Source: Methanobacteriota archaeon (GTDB lineage: Archaea > Thermoplasmatota > Thermoplasmata > RBG-16-68-12 > JAFNFQ01). Taken from it: a stretch of 33,571 nt of DNA. Below the pieces are notes generated by a model. The model made no database searches. It was not told the DNA's origin and saw only the letters and a program-made list of their open reading frames with translations. Of the stretch, positions 16,250 through 23,226 are shown piece after piece (within the stretch, counting starts at the first letter, position 1; every line of letters starts with the position of its first letter). Location of the stretch: NCBI GenBank assembly GCA_017885655.1, contig JAFNFQ010000059.1:1-33571 (forward strand). Direction: 5' to 3'. The translations under genes were made by a program, and so were the position numbers.

Positions 16250-18784
16250 ATGTGCAAAGAAGGTCGGCGTCTGATATCTGTATCATTCATTCTTGCCATG
16301 TTGCTTGTTTCAACTGCTGCTGTCACAGCAATCGAGCCAGAGCCGATAGTGAGCCTCGCTGACCTGCACTTCGTCGCTCCGAATCTTGAAGTCCTGCCGA
16401 CGGGGAGCCCAGTCGAAGGCGACACGGTTCAGATTGTCGGCCATGTCCAAGCGAGCGGAAAGCAGGTCTGGACGAAGATGGGGGTCGTCCTCGACAGAGG
16501 ATTACCCGGTGAGCAAGACAGCCACGAACTCGGTGCCCCGACGGTGATCTACGATGCCGGCGAGTACAAGATGTGGTATGCGGGAACCACCGGCGGCATG
16601 ACCGGGTCGATACTGTATGCCACCTCGCCCGACGGCGTGCTCTGGACGAAACATGGCGCTGTTCTCGATCCGGGCCCGTCCCCGGAGAATGTCAATGTCC
16701 ACTATCCTTGCGTGATGAAAGATGGCGCTGTTTACAAAATGTGGTACAGCGCGTACGATGGCTCTTCATACAGGATATTCTATGCTACCTCGCCAGACGG
16801 ATTGACCTGGAGTCGCCAGGGACTTGTACTTGACATCGGCCCGTCGGGATCTTACGATGACGATTTCGCGTACGGCCCTTTCGTGCTGAAGGAGGGCGGC
16901 TCCTTCAGGATGTGGTATTCCGGGAGTGACGGTGCCAACGTCCGGCTCCTTTATGCCACATCTCCTGACGGAGTGGCCTGGACGAAGCAGGGAGTCAGCC
17001 TGAACCTGGGCCCTCCGGGTTCGCTCGAGAACGTGCACGTCTCGCCCAGCTACATCCTCAGGGAAGGCGGCGGATACCACATGTGGTATCGGGGGAGCGA
17101 CGGCACCTACGACAGGATTCTCTACGCGACCTCGTCTGATGGCCTGTCCTGGACGCGGCGGGGATTGGCGGTCGATGTCGGTCCGCCGGGCAGCACCGAC
17201 GGCACGCATGTTCTCCTCCAATCGGTCCTCCATCTGCCAGGGATGCCCTACCAGATGTGGTATTCAGGGCGGGGGGAATTCGCCGTGTACGACAGGATCC
17301 ATTACGCGTACATGACTTCGATCATGATGCCCGTGACGACGGAGGTCGATTTCTACCTCGATGCGATCGGACCGTCGAGCAAGATCGGAACGTACACAGC
17401 TCAGTTCAGTTCATTGTCTCCATCGATTGCTCTCGTTGACTGGGTCGCAGGACCACCCGGAATGCGGACGATCTACGCGGTAATCGACCCCCTGAACAGG
17501 ATATCGGAGACGGATGAGATCAACAACATGGCCAACATCAGCATCTTCGTGAGAGGGCCGCCGATGCCCGACTATGTGCCGACCTCGCCGGTGCCGGCGC
17601 CTCCCTTGAAGGTGGGGCTATCCATGCCCGTCCAGCTCTCGATCCGCGTCGCCAACTTGGGCAGCGGGAACGCGAGCGCGGACTCCGTTTTGGCATTCCG
17701 CGACGAGGCGGGCAATACTCTCTCCACATTCACTGTGCCTCCATTGGAGATGGGCGCCGTCTCAACGGCGATGATGGCGACTTGGATGTCACCTGCGGTT
17801 CCCGGGACCTATCTCGTCTTCGCGGAGGCTGACAGCAACAACGACCTCGCGGAGAACAACGAGACCAACAATGTCTACTCCTGGACGATCTACGTCGTCC
17901 CCGGACCGATTACCTCCCTCAGGATAGGCCTTCCGAAGTACGAGGCCAGCGTCACATACGTCAGGTCATTCTCTCTGCTCGCTTTCTTTGCCCTAGATCC
18001 CGGTGGGAGCGGCATCCGCAACACGACGTTCAGGACAGATGGCGGCGACTGGTTGAACTACACCGCCATCGGCCATTTCTCGCTGTCGGGCGACGGCGGG
18101 CATCTGGTCGAATGGTACTCTATCGACTTCGCGGGGAACAAAGAGAACATCTCGTCGCAGACGGTCTGGGTCGACGACACCCCGCCGACGACCACAATCA
18201 CACCGCAAACCGGACCATATGATGAGAACACGTGGTTCGACCTCACAGCCACGGACTCCGGCTGCGGCGTCGCGGCCATGGAGTACAAGATGGACTCAGA
18301 GCAGTGGAGATCCTATGACGGCAATTTCACGGTGCAAGCCGGACTCCATACGATCTGGTACAGGTCCACGGACAACATAGGCAACAGGGAGACGCCGAAG
18401 AGCCGCGAGGTGAATGTCGAGTCGGAACGCCCGCCGGACATCGTTGCGGGCACGAACTACAAGCCTATGGTCGCGACCGTGTTCACAATCGCCCTCCTGG
18501 TGGCGGGATTCTTGTCATCGAGGAGGAGACCTTGGAAGAACCGAAAGGACAGGGTGGCAATACTCCAGGCATTCTGTGCCCACTCGCTGCCATTCGCGAC
18601 GGCCGAGGCCGTGACCGGGCTGCTGTCTCTGGCGACCGGGGTCCTCTCAATCCCACCCGTGCTCGGACTCGGGACCGCCGTGGATGTGAGCATCCTGTCG
18701 GTCGGACTTGCCGTGGCCATTCTAGACGTGGCTGGTAGGAAGCAGAAGGGGCCTCCCCCGGGGTCGCAGGACAGCAAAGGTTAG
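16250..18784 (+). CDS. Surface protein 3: five-bladed propeller, two CARDB domains, Ig-like/OmpL47-like repeats, three-TM C-terminal module
   Basis: This product is 844 residues long. A basic n-region and signal helix (LISVSFILAMLLVSTAAVTA) precede five propeller blades with MWY motifs near 105, 161, 218, 275 and 333. Two CARDB-like domains follow (about 363-433 and 440-550), ending in ETDEINNMANI and ENNETNNVYSW. Then come Ig-like segments similar to OmpL47 repeats (VEWYSIDFAGNKE, IWYRSTDNIGNRE). From NYKP at about 735 there is a TM helix, a basic loop SSRRRPWKNRKDR and two more TM helices. This C-terminal module is nearly the same in the protein at 28692-31997. I set the start at the ATG at 16250 because GGAGGAGG lies just upstream and TATA-like TTATATC at 16210; the longer frame from 16076 overlaps gene 2. 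Confidence 0.87.
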   Translation: MCKEGRRLISVSFILAMLLVSTAAVTAIEPEPIVSLADLHFVAPNLEVLPTGSPVEGDTVQIVGHVQASGKQVWTKMGVVLDRGLPGEQDSHELGAPTVIYDAGEYKMWYAGTTGGMTGSILYATSPDGVLWTKHGAVLDPGPSPENVNVHYPCVMKDGAVYKMWYSAYDGSSYRIFYATSPDGLTWSRQGLVLDIGPSGSYDDDFAYGPFVLKEGGSFRMWYSGSDGANVRLLYATSPDGVAWTKQGVSLNLGPPGSLENVHVSPSYILREGGGYHMWYRGSDGTYDRILYATSSDGLSWTRRGLAVDVGPPGSTDGTHVLLQSVLHLPGMPYQMWYSGRGEFAVYDRIHYAYMTSIMMPVTTEVDFYLDAIGPSSKIGTYTAQFSSLSPSIALVDWVAGPPGMRTIYAVIDPLNRISETDEINNMANISIFVRGPPMPDYVPTSPVPAPPLKVGLSMPVQLSIRVANLGSGNASADSVLAFRDEAGNTLSTFTVPPLEMGAVSTAMMATWMSPAVPGTYLVFAEADSNNDLAENNETNNVYSWTIYVVPGPITSLRIGLPKYEASVTYVRSFSLLAFFALDPGGSGIRNTTFRTDGGDWLNYTAIGHFSLSGDGGHLVEWYSIDFAGNKENISSQTVWVDDTPPTTTITPQTGPYDENTWFDLTATDSGCGVAAMEYKMDSEQWRSYDGNFTVQAGLHTIWYRSTDNIGNRETPKSREVNVESERPPDIVAGTNYKPMVATVFTIALLVAGFLSSRRRPWKNRKDRVAILQAFCAHSLPFATAEAVTGLLSLATGVLSIPPVLGLGTAVDVSILSVGLAVAILDVAGRKQKGPPPGSQDSKG

Positions 18785-19114
18785 ATGCTGGATGCGACGG
18801 CCGGGCGATAGCTGGGAATATCCCCGGGAGGCTGTCCTATCAGCCAGCGCCTGACGTTGCGGCGAGGGGGCAAGAGGAACATGATTCATCTGAAGAACGA
18901 AGCACCGGCAAGTCGATCGTGCCTGCGAAGCTTGACCGGGCTGCCGGTGTGCACCACATGAGGGGTTTCGAGTTGACGCGGACTTCCCGCGATGCGGCAA
19001 TCGCCTTGGACGGTTCTTCAACACGATCCGCGACCAGATCAGTATGTATCTGGATTGACTACAGGTTTCATGACGGTAATTACAGAGGAGGCAACGCAGT
19101 TGCAGGACTCCGGG
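18785..19114. other. Gene-poor gap, apparently decayed
   Basis: I see no credible start, promoter or protein family in these 330 bases. A plus-strand reading near 19000-19058 (RFFNTIRDQISMYLD then stop) has a coding look and could be the tail of a lost gene, but I cannot name it. The gap leads directly into a truncated reductase fragment, which fits a patch of gene decay. Confidence 0.35.
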
Positions 19115-19279
19115 TTACAGTGAGCGCCGGGGGACGCGATGACAGAAACACCTGAGAGTCAAGAGGAGGAAAAAGCATGAAGAGAAATTCCCCGTCACCG
19201 AAAACCGCCTCGCCTCCGCCTCGTTCAGCAGGTGCTGCCCCATGAGTCCGCTCGCTCCTATGATGAGAAACTCGATCAT
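19115..19279 (-). pseudogene. Truncated N-terminus of an RmlD-like/NAD-dependent sugar-nucleotide reductase
   Basis: The minus strand from the ATG at 19279 reads MIEFLIIGASGLMGQHLLNE and continues to VTGNFSS. This is the first strand, the GxSGLxGxxL dinucleotide loop and the second strand of a dTDP-4-dehydrorhamnose reductase-type SDR. After about 35 residues the similarity ends, and the frame runs through a Cys/Phe-rich stretch to a TAA at 19115-19117. Intact family members are about 280-300 residues, so only about an eighth remains. It suggests the locus once held another deoxysugar gene. The exact member of the family cannot be decided from so short a piece. Confidence 0.55.
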
Positions 19280-19424
19280 GCGCGATGTCGCCCCGGAATC
19301 AGACCGGCCTTCGGTTTGCTGATGGTTGTCGGGTGCACGACGCCCCTCCTCCTTAATTATTGCCTTCCCGCAGGATTACCGCTCTCCGACCTGCTTGAAG
19401 CGCCATCGTTGCGTGGCGTTCCTT

Positions 19425-19919
19425 CTAGCCCATGACCCACTTTTCCAGGCCCTCGACGCTCGCTCTGAGATCAGGTCGTTCCGCGAGGGACTTGGCGATC
19501 CACTTCTCCATGAACTCTATGTCTTTCTGGATTGCACTGTCCGTCTTTGCGAGTTCCTTCATGATGGACACGTTGAAGCGCGTCCACTGCACGATTTCCT
19601 TCGGCTGCATTCGTTCAACCGAATACGGGTTGCGCTCGACCGCAACGTCCGTCTGCTCTCTCCAGAGCTTCAGGGATCTGTCGTAGATTAACCCCATGAG
19701 CAGAATCACGACGACAATGATGAAGAACAGATATGTTGTTCCGATGAGATTGTTCGTCTGGTTGTCCACATCTGGAACAAGTCCCAATCTGATGAAGAAG
19801 GCCCTGAAATAGTTGTAGTAGAAGACTCCGGCGAGAGTCAGCGCCCAGAAGACCAGGCTTATCAGGGCTTGACTCTGCTGTATCCGCCATATCTGAACCA
19901 TCAGGTATTTCTTGACCAA
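19425..19919 (-). CDS. Two-TM protein with cytosolic helical tail (intact paralogue of 5883-6364)
   Basis: Family unknown to me. From the MVQ methionine (ATG at 19901) the protein has 158 residues. TM1 is around ALISLVFWALTLAGVFYYNY and TM2 around TTYLFFIIVVVILLMGLIYD. A charged helical tail follows with LWREQTDVAVERNPYSVERM, VQWTRFNVSIMKELAK and DIEFMEKWIAKSLA. The paralogue at 5.9-6.4 kb shares most of these residues but is frameshifted. I extended the start to the TTG at 19919 because LVKK just before MVQ is also conserved in the paralogue; the ATG is the cautious alternative. The frame remains open to 20201, but that part is a transposase relic and contains the promoter block, so it is not part of this gene. 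Confidence 0.78.
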   Translation of the reverse strand: MVKKYLMVQIWRIQQSQALISLVFWALTLAGVFYYNYFRAFFIRLGLVPDVDNQTNNLIGTTYLFFIIVVVILLMGLIYDRSLKLWREQTDVAVERNPYSVERMQPKEIVQWTRFNVSIMKELAKTDSAIQKDIEFMEKWIAKSLAERPDLRASVEGLEKWVMG

Positions 19920-19952
19920 GTAGACCGCCTCGCCCCCGCGAAGATGAAGAGG

Positions 19953-19971
19953 GATATTAGTATGTGTCGTC
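19953..19971 (-). promoter_or_regulatory. Conserved promoter block (copy 2), identical to 6399-6417
   Basis: It has the same 19 bases as at 6399-6417, and the same spacing of about 56 bp to the MVQ start codon. It also marks the boundary between the real gene and the transposase relic upstream. Confidence 0.6.
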
Positions 19972-20201
19972 CGCGAGTGGAGTCGAGGCGGCAGGAGAAC
20001 GAGAGGAATTCGTGACTCGTTTCGCCTGCGGTTCGCCAGATTTCTCCCTTCCTCGCCCCACCTCAGCCACCTATGGACGGTCGATTGCGGGAGCCCGCGT
20101 TCGCGTGAGATCTTCCACGTCGTCATTCCGTCCTCGTGGCGGTGGATGACCCACTTTCTCAGCCTCAGCCGCCTCTCGTCGTCGATGTCCCGGCGGGGCA
20201 T
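19972..20201 (-). pseudogene. N-terminal HTH relic of an IS481/rve-type transposase
   Basis: From the ATG at 20201, which has GGAGGTG 8 nt upstream, the frame reads MPRRDIDDERRLRLRKWVIH and then a helix-turn-helix with MTTWKISRERGLPQSTVHRW. This is the DNA-binding start of an integrase-type (IS481/IS630-like) transposase. Nothing of the DDE catalytic core follows; after about 70 residues the sequence passes into the promoter of the two-TM gene, in the same frame by chance. About four-fifths of the element is missing and I could not find its inverted repeats. The insertion probably happened upstream of the promoter block without destroying it. Confidence 0.62.
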
Positions 20202-20440
20202 CAGGGGGCACCTCCGACGGCCTACTCAATCCGTTCCACGATTTCGTGTGTAGCACAGTGGGCCAGACGGATAGAGGTTGTCAAGAAGCGGGGGACGCTT
20301 CATCGTGAAACAGGTCCACCGCGTCTTGTCTGCTCCATAAGACAAGAGTTGCGGGTCTGCTTCCAAGGGCTTGCCATCCCTAAAGACTTGACAACGCCAG
20401 ACGGATAAACGGATAAGAACGCTTAAGTAGTGTGGCTGTC

Positions 20441-20716
20441 ATGGAGTCTCAAGGGGTGAGGAAAGCGATAACAACTGTTGCAGCCGTTTCTTCAGCAGCG
20501 TTAGCCTCCCCTGTAGTCGTGGCAGGCCTCGGCGCGGCCGCAGTGATATGCCTCATCCTCATGCTCATCATGAAGGAGTTGAGCACGGCGGAACTGGAGA
20601 GCGGCAAGCCGCGCCCAAGGCTGAAGTTCTTCGCTTCGTGCCTCAACACCGCGATAGCCCCTCTACTCCTTGTTTTCGTTGTGATAGTCGCGGTCAAGGT
20701 CTGGCAAGTCCTCTAG
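20441..20716 (+). CDS. Small two-TM membrane protein of unknown function
   Basis: The 91-residue protein has two hydrophobic helices (around SPVVVAGLGAAAVICLILML and TAIAPLLLVFVVIVAVKVWQ) joined by a charged loop ESGKPRPRLK. I do not recognise a family. The ATG at 20441 is chosen because GGATAAAC about 33 bp upstream may be the TATA box. An in-frame GTG at 20432 or a later GTG at 20456, downstream of CTTAAGTA, are alternatives. Its stop overlaps the stop of the convergent CPBP protease gene by 4 bp. Confidence 0.68.
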   Translation: MESQGVRKAITTVAAVSSAALASPVVVAGLGAAAVICLILMLIMKELSTAELESGKPRPRLKFFASCLNTAIAPLLLVFVVIVAVKVWQVL

Positions 20717-21543
20717 AGGTGGCCCGGGGCCACCAGGTACAGCACCACGTTCACCAGGGTGTGTGCCACCATTACGCCCGCGAGGCTGCGGGTCCTTTGG
20801 ACGGCGATTCCAAACAACAACCCGACCAAGAAGACGAAGGCCAGGTCAGCCGCCGAGAGGAACCCTATGTGGAGCGATGTGAAAACCAACGTCACATAAA
20901 GAAGACCTGAGTTCCTCCCGAGGAAATCGCTCGCGGACCGCAGCATGATTCCCCTGAATATCAGCTCCTCAGAAACGCCCGTGCCCAATGCGAGGGCGAC
21001 CACGGCGAACAATATGCTGCCGGTGCTGAAGTTGGTGAGCCATGGATTCGGACGGAGGATGAAGTACTCGACCACCCCCAGCGGTATGCCGAGCAGGCCG
21101 ATCACGACCTGCCACGGGAGCTTCCTCAGTGGGCCAAGCGCGAGGCAGACGTCCCGACGTTTGAGTTGCAGTGTCCTCATCACCGCGAGACACGACGCGA
21201 TCAGCGGCACGCTCATGATGCCGAGCCACTGCAGCGTGGTGAATGGCCAGAGGGGGACGGAGAGGCTCAGCACTCTGAGCAACGGGCCAAGCGTCAAGCT
21301 CAGGAGGAGACGAGAAAGGGTGGCGTTCTTCGTCCAAGTCGCCGAAGACTGAAAGATGAGCGCGAAGAGAAGGAGCATGTGAACCGCGAGACCCGCCTCG
21401 TATCTGCCAGAGGCAGAGAGCAGTTCCCCGGTCGTCATCGCAGCCAGGTAGAGAAGGAGCGTTGCGATCACTGTGCGAGAGGGCGAGGGACTGGGTGCAG
21501 GACCGCCCTTTGCCTTCCCTGCGTCAACCTCGACCCGCGCCAT
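20713..21543 (-). CDS. CPBP family intramembrane glutamic/metallo-protease (CAAX protease-like)
   Basis: This polytopic membrane protein of 276 residues has the ABI/CPBP signature: EE at 192-193 with R197 (SEELIFRG), H225 (TSLHIG) and H261 with N265 (AHTLVN). Members cleave substrates within the membrane or near CAAX-type ends, and several archaeal ones are linked to membrane-protein maturation; this substrate is unknown. There are about seven to eight hydrophobic helices. The ATG at 21543 is preferred because AGAGG lies 6 nt upstream; the frame continues to a more distal start at 21597 that adds a basic, unconserved-looking stretch. A TATA-like AAATATG lies about 36 bp before 21543. It is divergent from the DUF1616 gene. 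Confidence 0.88.
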   Translation of the reverse strand: MARVEVDAGKAKGGPAPSPSPSRTVIATLLLYLAAMTTGELLSASGRYEAGLAVHMLLLFALIFQSSATWTKNATLSRLLLSLTLGPLLRVLSLSVPLWPFTTLQWLGIMSVPLIASCLAVMRTLQLKRRDVCLALGPLRKLPWQVVIGLLGIPLGVVEYFILRPNPWLTNFSTGSILFAVVALALGTGVSEELIFRGIMLRSASDFLGRNSGLLYVTLVFTSLHIGFLSAADLAFVFLVGLLFGIAVQRTRSLAGVMVAHTLVNVVLYLVAPGHL

Positions 21544-21659
21544 GCACGCCTCTCTGTTGCGGGCTGAATGGCCACGGACATATTTCCTTTTCTGCATTCA
21601 GGCGTCGTCGTTGTCTGGAAAAACATTATTAAGGCGACCAGTCAATTGCGTCGGGGAAG

Positions 21660-22559
21660 ATGAGGATAGCTTTTCGGGAGAAGCCGCATGACATTCTCGT
21701 TGTCCTCGTCCTCAGTCTCGCACTCGTGCCACTCGTCGTTTTCGCAGTCACCGGCCCGTTGAGAGTGGCGCTCGGCCTCCTGTTCGTACTGTTCCTGCCT
21801 GGGTATTCCCTGATCGCCGCCCTCTTTCCGAAGGACAAGGACATAGACTGGATTGAGAGAGTGGCACTGAGCTTCGGGCTGAGCATCGCGGTTGTGCCCC
21901 TTCTCGGGCTCTTGCTGAACTACACGCCCTGGGGCATCAGGCTGGAGCCGATAGTCGTGACCGTCCTCTTGTTCACCCTCGGGATGTGTGCGGCCGCATA
22001 CTACCGCAGGATGCTCCTGCCCGTGGAGGAACGACTCTCATTCACGCTGGATGTCAAATCGCCGATGTGGAAGGAGTACGCGCTCCTGGACAAGGTGTTG
22101 ACGGTCGCCCTCGTCCTCTCCATCATCACAGCTGCGGGGGTGCTCGGGTATGTGCTGGTGACTCCCCGGCAAGGCGAGAGGTTCACGGAGTTCTACATCC
22201 TCGATTCGAACGGGAAGGCGCAGAACTATCCGTCGCGACTCAACGTCAGCGAGAGTGCTTCGGTAATCATCGGCATCGTGAACCATGAGTCCGAGGCGGT
22301 GAATTACACCCTCCTTGTTAGTCTCGTCACGGTGCAGTTCGTCTACAATGTGACGACGGGCAGGAACGACACGGTCGAGCTGGGGAACGTCACGCTTGAC
22401 TCCAGGGCGGTGCTGGTGGACGACGGGCAGACCTGGGAGCGGCCGTTCAACTTCAGCATCGCACAGTCGGGCGACTACAAGCTGCGCTTCCTGCTGTACA
22501 GGGACCCCCCACAGGGGGAACCGCAGTGGTCATTGCACCTCTGGATAAAGGTGAGCTAG
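21660..22559 (+). CDS. DUF1616 domain membrane protein
   Basis: The 299-residue protein starts with four hydrophobic helices holding the DUF1616 hallmark LFVLFLPGYSLIAALFP (about 41-57) and the WIERVALSFGLSIAVVPLLG segment. A fifth TM helix (about 147-167) is followed by a roughly 130-residue external domain with several N-x-S/T sites (NVSES, NYTLL, NVTTG, NFSIA). It resembles known archaeal DUF1616 proteins of similar length; no biochemical role is established for the domain that I know of. The ATG at 21660 lies 32 bp after CATTATTAA, so the mRNA may be leaderless or carry only a short leader with GGGGA. Its position in a surface-protein island suggests an envelope function (inference). Confidence 0.86.
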   Translation: MRIAFREKPHDILVVLVLSLALVPLVVFAVTGPLRVALGLLFVLFLPGYSLIAALFPKDKDIDWIERVALSFGLSIAVVPLLGLLLNYTPWGIRLEPIVVTVLLFTLGMCAAAYYRRMLLPVEERLSFTLDVKSPMWKEYALLDKVLTVALVLSIITAAGVLGYVLVTPRQGERFTEFYILDSNGKAQNYPSRLNVSESASVIIGIVNHESEAVNYTLLVSLVTVQFVYNVTTGRNDTVELGNVTLDSRAVLVDDGQTWERPFNFSIAQSGDYKLRFLLYRDPPQGEPQWSLHLWIKVS

Positions 22560-22579
22560 GACACGCCGCAATCCGATTG

Positions 22580-23110
22580 CTAGAGGTCGAACATCAATTG
22601 GAAGATTGAGATGTCGAGCTCGGCGTTGTAGATTCTCTCGTAGATGTGCCCCATGTGCGTCCAGTGGATGTAGGCACGGACCCAGGGATGGTCCGTATCC
22701 TTGAAAAGCTCGAAGTTGTATATCTTCTCGTTGATCCTGACTACCTGCGTCCCCTGCGCAGGGATGAGCAGGTTTTTCACCATGTCCTCCCCGAATTTCA
22801 CCGAGTCCGCATCGAGTGGCGGCCCGCTGTACACGCTGGCGCTGATTTCCAGGACGACTATGTCAGAGTCCGAGTAGCTCGTGATCTTCACGGAACTGAG
22901 GGTAACCGTATGCTTCTGCGGCTGGACATTGATCATTTCGATACGCAATTCGACTTTCATGACGTCGCTTTCGAAGACCTGCTGGTACCTGCCTGTGAAG
23001 GCGAAAACGCAAGCACTCGATCCCAGAATGAATACCAGCGACAGAACGACCCCTATGACACTCGCCTTTCGGATTGAACCCTCTGACCTCCCCTTGCCTT
23101 TGTCTCTCAA
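22580..23110 (-). CDS. Single-TM anchored extracytoplasmic protein of unknown function
   Basis: The protein is 176 residues from the TTG at 23110. A basic n-region (RDKGKGRSEGSIRK) and one TM helix (ASVIGVVLSLVFILGSSACVFAF) are followed by an external beta-rich domain containing VELRIEMINVQPQ, DIVVLEISASVYSGPP, IPAQGTQVVRINEKIYNFE and HWTHMGHIYERIYNAELD. I recognise no family. TTG 23110 is preferred over the ATG at 23152: GGGAGGAGG lies 5-8 nt before it, and a palindromic TATA (GTTATATAAC, near 23166) predicts transcription from about 23139, downstream of the ATG. It is convergent with DUF1616 (20 bp apart), and the giant surface gene upstream on the same strand ends at 23227. Confidence 0.72.
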   Translation of the reverse strand: MRDKGKGRSEGSIRKASVIGVVLSLVFILGSSACVFAFTGRYQQVFESDVMKVELRIEMINVQPQKHTVTLSSVKITSYSDSDIVVLEISASVYSGPPLDADSVKFGEDMVKNLLIPAQGTQVVRINEKIYNFELFKDTDHPWVRAYIHWTHMGHIYERIYNAELDISIFQLMFDL

Positions 23111-23226
23111 CTCGATCCTCCTCCCGATACCTTCCCTATCCCCACCTAACATCGCCCTGTCGTTATATAACGTTTTCCGATGCTGGCTGGCATCTGGCGC
23201 TATTAATCCGGCGGCGGAGGCAGGCG

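Noticed and set aside
9137-18784. Calling the WY propellers glycosidases (GH43-like enzymes)
   Set aside because: The blade motifs are similar, but I could not locate the catalytic Asp/Asp/Glu set with confidence, so only the fold is claimed.
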